From contig JAQIWT010001372.1 in NCBI GenBank assembly GCA_034696485.1, positions 1 to 11,058 on the forward strand: DNA of 11,058 nt. The letters run 5' to 3'. A program made the position numbers and the translations under genes. Under the pieces are notes generated by a model that was not told where the DNA came from, made no database searches, and worked only from the letters and a program-made list of their open reading frames with translations. Shown here piece after piece: positions 1-7,206 of the stretch. Numbering within the stretch: the stretch's first letter is position 1; each line of letters starts with the position of its first letter. This DNA comes from Isohypsibius dastychi (Eukaryota > Tardigrada > Eutardigrada > Parachela > Isohypsibiidae).

Positions 1-70
1 ATACCCGGGTATCCAGGGTGAAGTTGTCGCGACCCTTATATAGCATATCTATCATAGGGTATTATATAGA

Positions 71-100
71 TATAAACGACGCCAAATAATTCTATAAACG
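71..100 (+). promoter_or_regulatory. Candidate TATA elements, duplicated TATAAACG, upstream of the small gene
   Basis: The octamer TATAAACG occurs at 71-78 and again at 93-100, so the copies are 22 bases apart, about two helical turns. The second copy lies about 75 bases before the ATG at 172, a plausible distance for a TATA box plus a short leader. The surrounding DNA is AT-rich, so one copy alone could be chance. The phased duplication is what makes it worth listing. No transcription start can be located from the sequence. Confidence 0.3.
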
Positions 101-171
101 GAGACTCTATCATCGATCAGTGGATGTTTATGTTGCCATTCTAAGTTCGACGCAATTATCTAATCCGAAAA

Positions 172-516
172 ATGAGCGAAAGCAAGGCGAGTGAATCGAA
201 CGAAGTTCAAAAGGCGCACGCACAAAGCAAAGAAGCTTCCTTTGACAAGGAGCTGCTAGCCTGGATGGAAATTGAGAAAAACAAGATGGCGGAAAGTTTT
301 CCAGTTCATCTCAGAGAGGAAGCTAAAAGGGACTGGATTTATTTGGGGGAAGTCGCCGGACTAATCGTTCTCAAGGTCAAACCCGAAAAGTTGGTACATC
401 TAGACCTGCCCAAGATCGAGCCCAAAACTGGGTTTTATGAGAAAATCGTTCCTCAAGGGATCTATACGTTATCGGAGCAGAAGCGCCAAGCATTCGCGTT
501 TGAGAATGATTTCTAA
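172..516 (+). CDS. Small conserved-looking protein of unknown function (114 aa)
   Basis: I do not recognise this protein. The ATG at 172 has adenine at -3, and the first upstream in-frame stop is the TAA at 142-144, so the reading frame starts here unless there is an upstream exon. The first ~22 residues are polar (Ser, Glu, Lys, Ala) and probably disordered. Residues ~23-50 are charged and likely helical (FDKELLAWMEIEKNKM). A short hydrophobic stretch follows at ~57-68 (YLGEVAGLIVLKV), too short for a confident membrane span. The C-terminal third has alternating polar and hydrophobic residues (VHLDLPKIEPKTGFYEKIVP) typical of a folded domain, ending in FENDF. There is no signal peptide and no cysteine. 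Composition with W, Y, F and G spread through the sequence favours a real protein over a chance frame. It may be a small subunit of a larger complex, but nothing in the sequence proves this. Confidence 0.6.
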   Translation: MSESKASESNEVQKAHAQSKEASFDKELLAWMEIEKNKMAESFPVHLREEAKRDWIYLGEVAGLIVLKVKPEKLVHLDLPKIEPKTGFYEKIVPQGIYTLSEQKRQAFAFENDF

Positions 517-2491
517 TACAATAGGGTATTATTTTACCGTGTGTGTATAAATCGATAGAGCTCCCCCACAGCAGGAGGGCGGGGCGGAGCAAACGAGTGA
601 TGCAGCCGACGGGACGACTGGTACAGCAGGGGGAGCGTGATGAAGGAGACATGGCCAAAACAGGGGGGGAGCGCGATGAAGGAAGAAGACATTGACCATA
701 GCCATACAGAGTGAAGGGGGAAGCGGAGAGGAGAACGAGGACTGCACGAGGGGTGTTGGCTGAGCATTATAGAGTAGAGCTATGATCCGTGTAGATTATT
801 AGGGAATACAATAATAATTGTAATATGAAATCCTAAATAACCATCAGGGGGTCTTGCAGTTTTCGCACTCCTGTTCTACTGTATATTGCCCGCCATGTAA
901 TAAGTATCTTTTGAGAATAGCCATATAAAATTGAAAGCGCGCTCGCGTCATCGGTCGTCGCAGCGCAGGGCATCAGTACATATAGAGGCAAAATACTTTA
1001 TATATTTTGCAAAACAGTATTTTTAGGCGACCTCGACGGAGATCCTTGGAAGGAGGAAGAAATATCGAGAACTACTCGTACAACGCGGATTGGTCCCCTC
1101 CATTCTTTGTTGTCAAAAAATAATCATTCAGCGTAGAAGGAACAGAGGAATGGGACCCCATTATTATCTGCAGTACTTGTAAATAGCAAAGCGAAGAGAA
1201 AAAGAGGCGTACCGACCTCTTCTTACAGTCGCCCTCGCCCACGTTGCCTTAAGAGAGGGAGAGCCGAAGCCGACTATACGACAAACGCCACAAAAAGGCA
1301 AGGTATCTTATCTGGCATTCCCAAAAATATATATATTCCTCGTTCGTTTACATACTGTATAGTACTACATACCATTTTTATGTAAATACCTTTATCATGA
1401 TTCATTCTGCTTTGCATAATCTAACAATACAGTATATATACTTTCGACCCCCACAAGTGTTGCGCCCGATAGAGAGACGATGAAAAGATCGGCTTGCAGG
1501 TTCCTTTTCGACTATCTTACATAGTAAAAAGAATGCCGTCATGACAAGTCGAAGACGACAGGTCGACGACACAAGCACAAGTCCTTCTAGAACAAACCAT
1601 CTTTTGTCAAGTGTGTCGTCTTCCGCATCGATCAATTACATTATTATTATTCAGTGCGATTTTGTTGTGTCATTTTTTAAACATGCCACGTCATACCGCT
1701 CTTGGTGCATTATTTACATAGTATTCAAATAATTCGACCTGTTCTCATTTCACTTTTTTTAGTCCTAGTCGCGATAGATAAATATATATTAAATTCGCAG
1801 AAAGATATTCTATAACATCCTGCAACCTCAGGTGGTGTGTTCAATATATCAGATGTATCAATCGCGTCATCAAATTTGCTTCCTAATTCATATCTGTCTA
1901 GCCCTATTTATAGCGCGAACCGCGGATACATACACACATGGTACATATTCCTCTGTGCGAATAATAAGGATGAGAATATCGGCCGTTTTACAGTTTACAA
2001 TTACAATTAGTAGTAGCAGGAAGAGAGAAGTCTGATCTGACCACCTCTGCCGAGCCGAAATATGCATTTTCAAAAAAAAGAACGCCAAAAAAACAACTTA
2101 AGGCTTTGCTATTTGGAAACTTTTCGCCCGCCTCCTATTTTGTTCGCTTCGACTACTCGCAAAACTACAGACATATTGTTGTGGCCTCCCTCGTGCGTGC
2201 CTAACAAAGCATTTATATTTTTATTCAACGTCGATAGGAAATATCTGCGATATCGTGGTATTGACGCAATTTACAAATATCAGGTCCAAGAGTGGGTGAA
2301 TAGAAGCTTCCAATCCAATAGAAGGTGGTTGGACCAGACACGAGCAAAGTGTCCATTGTCATTAAAATCGCGTCCGCGTCCGTTGTTATCAGGACCCCGA
2401 GCGGTAGATCCTAGACTGGACGCCCTGGGTGTTCGTCTGTGTTTCTCTGTGTCTTGAACTCGTGCTACTCGATATCCAACACTCAACAACA
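517..2491. other. Long intergenic region, no convincing gene
   Basis: Nearly 2 kb separates the small gene from the Ser/Arg-rich gene. 541-760 is G-rich on the + strand with a degenerate repeat (listed separately). About 780-2100 is AT-rich with TA runs (around 1325-1336, 1432-1441, 1780-1790) and short inverted repeats, for example AAAATACT at 990-997 against AGTATTTT at 1016-1023, and ATACTGTAT at 1352-1360 against ATACAGTAT at 1427-1435. Open frames here are short, many begin at non-ATG codons, and none resembles a known family. No tRNA cloverleaf or B-box-like GTTCRANNC arrangement was found by eye. The last few hundred bases before 2492 presumably hold the promoter and leader of the next gene. 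Confidence 0.6.
570..690. repeat. Degenerate G-rich tandem repeat (about 34-nt unit)
   Basis: Two clear copies start at 627 and 661. Both read CAG(5-7 G's)AGCG, then T or C, GATGAAGGA, and then GACAT within a few bases. The second copy carries extra G's in the homopolymer and an AAGAA insertion. A more decayed third copy, CAGGAGGGCGGGG followed by GAGTGATG, begins near 572. The block is strikingly G/purine-rich against AT-rich flanks. It resembles a small decaying minisatellite. It overlaps no supported gene; the minus-strand frames through it are Pro/Ser-rich by composition only. Confidence 0.5.
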
Positions 2492-3145
2492 ATGCTTACC
2501 TATGAGAGCAAGGGCCACTCCGTGGGTGGAGGCCAAAGTCGAGGACAGATCGAGAGTGGCGGCATGCGATCAGCGATTGACCGAAAGGATAGCAAAGATG
2601 CTATGCCTTCGCTTGTTTCTGACGGTCGAGACTCGTCCAGTGTCAGAGCATCAGGCGAAACAAAATTGATATTCCGACGATCTTACGAACTTCACTCTGG
2701 TTCTGCCAGCCCAGATATAGGCCGAAAAGAGCTTCCTCGACGAAGAAGAAGCTCAAGTGTCCTATCCGTACTCAGCTGCTGTTCATCTTGGAGTACAGTT
2801 TTCGACAGTGCAACTATGGGCATCAAGAGAACGACATCCTCGGCTGAGGAGTCGCCTCGGAGCGCACTGGGACGGCAGGGATCAAGCGAGACCGCTTATC
2901 GCACGATGATGACATCAGGCGACGAATTTCAGTTTCCCCGACGTCGTCGCTCATCATTGGACGCACTTCGTCGAGATAGTGCACTTGGATTAAACCAGGC
3001 GCCACGAAGAGTAGGCCGTCCCTCTGCAGCTTCTCGAGAGAAAGATGATGATAGTGGATTTCTAGACAGGGCATTTGAAAATGCGGTTGCGATTAGCTTC
3101 GGAGAGTCCAATGATAGTGACGAGGAAGAGAAACTCTCGGACTAG
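2492..3145 (+). CDS. Ser/Arg-rich, probably disordered protein with repeated PRRRRSS motifs (217 aa)
   Basis: No family is recognised. The open frame extends upstream to a GTG, but the first ATG is at 2492 in a good context (adenine at -3), and it is taken as the start. The protein is dominated by Ser, Arg, Gly, Asp and Glu, with few aromatics, as in disordered regulatory proteins. The clearest feature is a repeated module, PRRRRSSSV at residues 82-90 and PRRRRSSLD at 149-157. Further R-R-x-S sites occur at 62-64 (FRRSY) and 160-163 (RRDS). These fit consensus sites of basophilic (PKA/AGC-type) kinases. The two modules use different arginine and serine codons, which argues for selection on protein sequence. 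A Cys/Ser/hydrophobic patch (SVLSVLSCCSSW) lies at 89-100. The C-terminus is acidic (SDEEEKLSD). There is no signal peptide or membrane span. It could be a phosphoregulated adaptor, but its function is unknown. Confidence 0.6.
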   Translation: MLTYESKGHSVGGGQSRGQIESGGMRSAIDRKDSKDAMPSLVSDGRDSSSVRASGETKLIFRRSYELHSGSASPDIGRKELPRRRRSSSVLSVLSCCSSWSTVFDSATMGIKRTTSSAEESPRSALGRQGSSETAYRTMMTSGDEFQFPRRRRSSLDALRRDSALGLNQAPRRVGRPSAASREKDDDSGFLDRAFENAVAISFGESNDSDEEEKLSD

Positions 3146-3591
3146 CTTGCATACGACTTTGGTCGGCCCAATGAATCCTGGCACTTGAATCGTGCATTGA
3201 AAAATGTACCAGCCCTATCACGGATTGACGTTTATGTATTTACCCCTCCCCGTCTTATACACATTTCTTCCACCGCATTCCCTTACTCTAAATCGAAAGC
3301 GATACGAGCAAATTTATGACCCCCTTAACTTAACTTGACCAAATTAAATCAACTTGTTATAAAAGTGCAAACTTGGAAATATACGCTACCTCTACCCTCA
3401 CGCTTACCCAAGATACTATTTGTTAACGGAAGCATTATCACACTGTATAGACTACATTAGAGGAAGGAATTGTTTCTATTTCTAAGCAAATGATTGAAGT
3501 CGAGGGCGCCTTTGATGTCAAATATTCTGGTTGGCCTTTACCCAGCCGTCCATGCTTCGCCTAAGTTGCATTGTCAATCGACCCAAGACCT
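3146..3591. other. Convergent 3' intergenic region
   Basis: This segment separates two convergent genes, the Ser/Arg-rich gene on + and the membrane protein on -, and should hold both 3' UTRs. No canonical AATAAA or hairpin terminator stands out. The frame of the upstream gene stays open for 57 codons past its TAG, to a TGA at 3317-3319. This is discussed as a weak finding. No other coding or RNA feature was seen. Confidence 0.5.
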
Positions 3592-6500
3592 CTAGGCGTC
3601 CCAGTCTGGATCTCGCGACGAAGCAACCATTGACGTGTTGGTGTTCAGTGCCTTATGTTGTTGCATCAGACTCGGAGTAATCATGGTACCACCATTGGAG
3701 AAATCTAGCGACCGTCTTCTCGCCTTTTTCACGGGTGAAGCTCGGCCAACTTCGTACTCCTCGTGTCCGACGTGGTCACCGGAGGGAGATGAAACTACGA
3801 TTTCAAGAGATTGTTCTGTAGTGGTTGAGCCACTGGCCCGGCCAATTTGGCGAGCCTTATAGCGCTTGTATGTAAAGTAGGATCCAAAAAGAGCAACCAA
3901 CATGAACACCATTGTCGAGGCAATCACAGCCGCGGGTGAGGAGCCAGAGTTTAGGCTAGGATCAGAATAACCCGGTGAGTCAAAGAACGTTGTCGGAACG
4001 TCGCCATCATCGGACGAGGGCAAAACTCTTGATGGCTCGTGCATCATGGCGAGGATAGCGGCGGACACGGGGTTCACCATGGCTACCAACGCTAAGACAC
4101 CCTGGGTCGGAGAAGCCAGAAAAACCCTTTCAGCATTTCCAACTATTGCCAAGGCGTCAAGTCTTGATTGGGTGACACGATCCGGATCGGCCTGCCCTTC
4201 AGCATTGCGTGTAACGACGATGGCAAAGGTTGTGACCCCCGCCATTCTTAGAGCGAGAGCATTCGCTTTAGATGGCTCCAAATCTGCTGGAGTAATGACA
4301 CCAGACTGGAGAAAGACCATTGCTCTGTTCGGAGAGATAAGACGTTCTGTTGCATCCCTGTCAAGGATCACCTGAAAAACCTTGGAAGGGCATCTGCCTC
4401 CTCGGGGCACGATGGAATCTTTAACCTTCTTCAGAACGTCAATTACTTGATCACCCGCAATGGGCGCTCGAATCTCAATCCACAGGGGAACAGCGTCCTG
4501 ACAAGAATAAGCCCAAACACCAACGCGAAACGAAGACCACCCTCGCCGTACATAGTCATCCAGGATGTTTAATACTCGAACGTAGAACATGGCGCTTATG
4601 TGGATGCAAGGGGCGCCCCTCGCAGAATTGCAATATTTATCTGCGGCCGCGATATTTGCGCTTGCGTCGACGACGAAGTACAAGGTCAAGGTATCAACGG
4701 GTTGTGCATTTCCTTCACCCGGATTGACCGGGAACGGTAGACCGAGAGGAAAAGTCGGAGCGGGTGTGGTTGGAGTCAATGTACTCCCGGTGGGCGATTC
4801 TGTCGGCTGGAACGTTGGTAAGAGAGCGCCACGGCATGTGGCATGACAAGGGTTGCGGAACAACTGCCACTCGCCTTGGGTTGTGGAGCCTCTGTCGGCA
4901 GGGACAAATGCATTCACAACCTCCATGCTCGTGGCGCATCCGCACGCAGTGGGTATTGGAACAGCGCAACCAGTATTGCGACCCAACCACTGACAACCAT
5001 TGATCCGAGCACAAAGCGTCATGGTGCTCAGCGACTGGCAGGAGTCTCGGTCAAGTGGGGAAGAAGGTGATACTGTTAACCCAGGAGTTGGTACGGTCGG
5101 CACTGAGGTGGTTGGAAGGCTGGTTGGAGCCGCAGTTTGCAGTAAGGTTGGAGAGCTTGTGTCCAGCGGAGGAGTGGGCGCTCCGACGGGTGGTTTAGTG
5201 GGAGGTACAGGCGCTTGGGTGGGGGATGACGAAGTTGGGGTGACATCGTTACCCGCATTCAACTCCGTATAGGAAGAAACCGAACAGTCACTTCGTAGCC
5301 AACTCTGGTCGCACACCTCACATGATCCATCGTCTGGATTGACCTGGCCATGGTTTGAGCAAAGATAAATTCCGTCGCGACCAACAGACCGAATCATCAG
5401 TGAAAAGGCGCGCACCAGTCTTGCGACGCTCGAATTTGTTGGCAAAGCAGGCGCGGTGTAGAAATCCTTCGGCTTAGCATCCCCGGGTAATCCAACTGAT
5501 GGGTTTGGCTGCGTTGGACGCGGAGACGGCGGTACATACATCGGACACTCCGAAGGCGAGCACGGTGCCCAATTGACCAACTCATACATGTTTCCATCAA
5601 CAGTTTGAGAATATCCATTGTCTCGGTCATGCGAAAAGAGCTCTCTCCCAACTAGACCCTCAGTTTCCCAAATCACTTGGTTGCCCAGCAAGAGCCGATA
5701 TTCAGTGTAGCGCCAAAGGCTAGTTCTCATGGATATTGCAATCGCGTCGACTCGTAGACCTTGCAGTGCGCAATCCGTCCAAATAACGCTCGCGGGCAGA
5801 AGAGTACCGGGTGACAGATTGCCAAATGCCTGGCTTGAGGCTGTGCAACGAGCGACTTCGGAGTAAGCTGCAAATCGTGAAGACAAGGCGAAGTAGACAT
5901 TACTGTTGAAACTTTGTCTGGGGTCATTTTGGTAAACCCGCATGAGAGCACGCAAGGACACGCCCTGCAACTTGAGAAAATTCGTACCGGGTCCATTTGG
6001 AGGATACTTCGCGCCCATAAGGTCGTAAATTGTGGTCGCTATATCCACCAACTCAATGCGACCCCCAGAAGCTCGTCCAAAGCTTTTAGGTGCACGTGGG
6101 TCACGGATAATCAACGGAACTCGGGTCGTGTGTTCGTAAACTGAAGAACCGTCAGTGGATACATCAGAGAACTCGCCCGTTGATTGAGCAATATCGGAGG
6201 TGACGATGATAAGAGTTTTGTCCCAGAAACGAAGTCCTCGCAACTCATCCAATAAACGACCGAGGCAGAAATCCGCCCATTGATTCGCAGCATATGTTGC
6301 CACCTTAATATCAGTAACTTGCTGTTGGTTAAGGCGTTTAGGAGCGTTGACGGTAAAGAGGGGGTTCGATTGCTGGTTCGCAGCAGCATCGAACTGCTGC
6401 AAAGAAATTCCAACTCGCTCAGCCTCAAGCTGGGTATTTGTCCACGGAGGGTACGATTTATCCGCGTAGCTCCGGTGCAGGCCAACGAAAAGCGAGAAAC

Positions 6501-7206
6501 GTTGGCTATTTTGCGCAAATGACCGTAGGTAGGTAATCGCCCGATCAGTTACCTCGCTGTCGGTGAGGTTTGCTTCCCCTGACACAACGCAGGCAGTAAA
6601 ACCATCCCCGCAGATGCTATCTTGATCTCCCATTCTAGGAATTGCATATTGGTTGAAACCACCATACATGATTGTCGGAGGAGCAAACTTGAATACTCTG
6701 CCAGCACCGACGCTTTGAACGCCAATATTTGACGCCCTCATATATTGCGTGAAGACCGTTTGCTTCCCTTGCTGAAATGCTGGTGAGTTCATTGCCGAGG
6801 TATCGCTCATGATACCAATCTGTCGTCTAGGATGCAACGAGGTCAACAAACTATTCCTGCTTGGCGAGGAGCGCGCAATATTCGTGTACGCATTCAGAAA
6901 GACCATCGAATTCTGAGCAAGAAATCGGAAGTTCGGTATGTATGATGGATTATTCCACGAAGACATCGTGTTCGCGTTCGCAGTGTATAAACTAGACGCC
7001 GGAACGGCTCCAAGAAGGACGACCAACAAGTTGGGTTGCGAGGCTTGAAGTTTCCTCTCGGTTTCAATGAGTTCATCCTGCGAGATGCTCTGTGCTAAGC
7101 ACATGGATATAAGCACTAGTCCTATAGTCGCAACGCCAAGCATAGTACCGAGGCCGACACCGCACGGCCGTGCGAGACGTTGTGGTCCACAATTAGGAGG
7201 CGTCAT
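3592..7206 (-). CDS. Type I membrane protein: pseudo-sulfatase (IDS-like) + EGF-like + Cys-rich + VWA-like domain (1204 aa)
   Basis: This is a single-exon gene. The ATG at 7206 has adenine at -3 and an in-frame TAG two codons upstream. A hydrophobic segment at ~17-38, followed by SMCLAQS, looks like a signal peptide. Residues ~57-545 follow the iduronate-2-sulfatase branch of the sulfatase family: PNLLVVLLG at 58-66, the SSPSR signature at 113-117, VGAGRVF at 166-172, VGLHRS at 241-246, LIIVTSD at 332-338, TTRVPLII at 360-367, and a C-terminal subdomain with ISMRTSLWRYTEYRL. Residues 616-641 are EGF-like. PT-rich linkers lie at ~655-720 and ~796-822, bracketing an eight-cysteine module at 723-791. 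A VWA-like domain spans ~838-1048, from LTLYFVVDASAN to GVTTFAIVVT and a helix ending in GVLALVAM. One transmembrane helix lies at ~1092-1113, followed by a basic cytosolic tail containing RRRSLD. Sequons sit at N213, N463 and N591. Catalytic and metal residues are largely lost, so enzyme activity is doubtful. A surface or endomembrane binding role is inference. Confidence 0.85.
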   Translation of the reverse strand: MTPPNCGPQRLARPCGVGLGTMLGVATIGLVLISMCLAQSISQDELIETERKLQASQPNLLVVLLGAVPASSLYTANANTMSSWNNPSYIPNFRFLAQNSMVFLNAYTNIARSSPSRNSLLTSLHPRRQIGIMSDTSAMNSPAFQQGKQTVFTQYMRASNIGVQSVGAGRVFKFAPPTIMYGGFNQYAIPRMGDQDSICGDGFTACVVSGEANLTDSEVTDRAITYLRSFAQNSQRFSLFVGLHRSYADKSYPPWTNTQLEAERVGISLQQFDAAANQQSNPLFTVNAPKRLNQQQVTDIKVATYAANQWADFCLGRLLDELRGLRFWDKTLIIVTSDIAQSTGEFSDVSTDGSSVYEHTTRVPLIIRDPRAPKSFGRASGGRIELVDIATTIYDLMGAKYPPNGPGTNFLKLQGVSLRALMRVYQNDPRQSFNSNVYFALSSRFAAYSEVARCTASSQAFGNLSPGTLLPASVIWTDCALQGLRVDAIAISMRTSLWRYTEYRLLLGNQVIWETEGLVGRELFSHDRDNGYSQTVDGNMYELVNWAPCSPSECPMYVPPSPRPTQPNPSVGLPGDAKPKDFYTAPALPTNSSVARLVRAFSLMIRSVGRDGIYLCSNHGQVNPDDGSCEVCDQSWLRSDCSVSSYTELNAGNDVTPTSSSPTQAPVPPTKPPVGAPTPPLDTSSPTLLQTAAPTSLPTTSVPTVPTPGLTVSPSSPLDRDSCQSLSTMTLCARINGCQWLGRNTGCAVPIPTACGCATSMEVVNAFVPADRGSTTQGEWQLFRNPCHATCRGALLPTFQPTESPTGSTLTPTTPAPTFPLGLPFPVNPGEGNAQPVDTLTLYFVVDASANIAAADKYCNSARGAPCIHISAMFYVRVLNILDDYVRRGWSSFRVGVWAYSCQDAVPLWIEIRAPIAGDQVIDVLKKVKDSIVPRGGRCPSKVFQVILDRDATERLISPNRAMVFLQSGVITPADLEPSKANALALRMAGVTTFAIVVTRNAEGQADPDRVTQSRLDALAIVGNAERVFLASPTQGVLALVAMVNPVSAAILAMMHEPSRVLPSSDDGDVPTTFFDSPGYSDPSLNSGSSPAAVIASTMVFMLVALFGSYFTYKRYKARQIGRASGSTTTEQSLEIVVSSPSGDHVGHEEYEVGRASPVKKARRRSLDFSNGGTMITPSLMQQHKALNTNTSMVASSRDPDWDA
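4063..4695 (-). other. VWA-like domain with degenerate MIDAS (residues 838-1048)
   Basis: The segment shows the alternating strands and helices of a von Willebrand A domain: a first strand LTLYFVVDASAN, a second strand FRVGVWAYS, a helix plus GGR turn near 936-938, a strand AMVFLQSG at 962-969, a strand GVTTFAIVVT at 990-999, and a final helix. The metal-ion-dependent adhesion site is normally D-x-S-x-S, a loop threonine after GG, and an aspartate in the T-D-G strand end. Here these read D847-A-S849-A-N851, R938 and Q-S-G at 967-969. Additional cysteines (859, 867, 902, 939) may form disulfides in the lumen. Any ligand binding would therefore probably not depend on the classical metal site. 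Confidence 0.65.
5572..7038 (-). other. Sulfatase-like domain with substituted active site (residues 57-545)
   Basis: Compared by eye with iduronate-2-sulfatase, the paired metal-binding aspartates after the first strand align with G66-A67. The modified cysteine of C-x-P-S-R is S113. The K-V-F-H lysine and histidine align with R170 and K173, and the histidine of H-K-P-H aligns with Y247. In the S-D-H-G motif, D338 is kept but the histidine is I339. The downstream lysine before the VPLI strand is absent in the best alignment. Scaffold strands, the VPLI motif and the family-typical C-terminal subdomain (YRYT-like, then GRELF and GNMYELVN) are retained. Long-term conservation of fold with loss of chemistry defines a pseudoenzyme. 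The alignment was made from memory of the family, so individual pairings carry some uncertainty. Confidence 0.8.

Noticed and set aside
1-12. Perfect 12-base palindrome ATACCCGGGTAT at the window edge
   Set aside because: It is a short isolated palindrome without context on its left side. It is not enough to call a site.
570-680. G-quadruplex
   Set aside because: There are several G runs, but loops between runs of three or more G's are long and irregular, so a stable quadruplex is not supported.
2062-2457. 131-codon ATG frame upstream of the Ser/Arg-rich gene
   Set aside because: It has a true ATG but shows no domain, no conserved-looking block and basic low-order composition. It probably lies in the leader or promoter of the next gene. 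Conservation or ribosome profiling could change this.
3002-3030. AT-hook in the Ser/Arg-rich protein (RRVGRPS)
   Set aside because: Only G-R-P is present without the flanking basic pattern of a real AT-hook.
1353-3455. Near-repeat ACTGTATAG(T)ACTACAT at about 1354 and 3443
   Set aside because: Sixteen matching bases with one indel in AT-rich DNA is near chance level for an 11-kb window, and nothing else around the two sites matches.
4046-4375. 109-codon + strand frame inside the membrane-protein gene
   Set aside because: It is antisense to the VWA-like domain, whose minus-strand frame has clear domain content.
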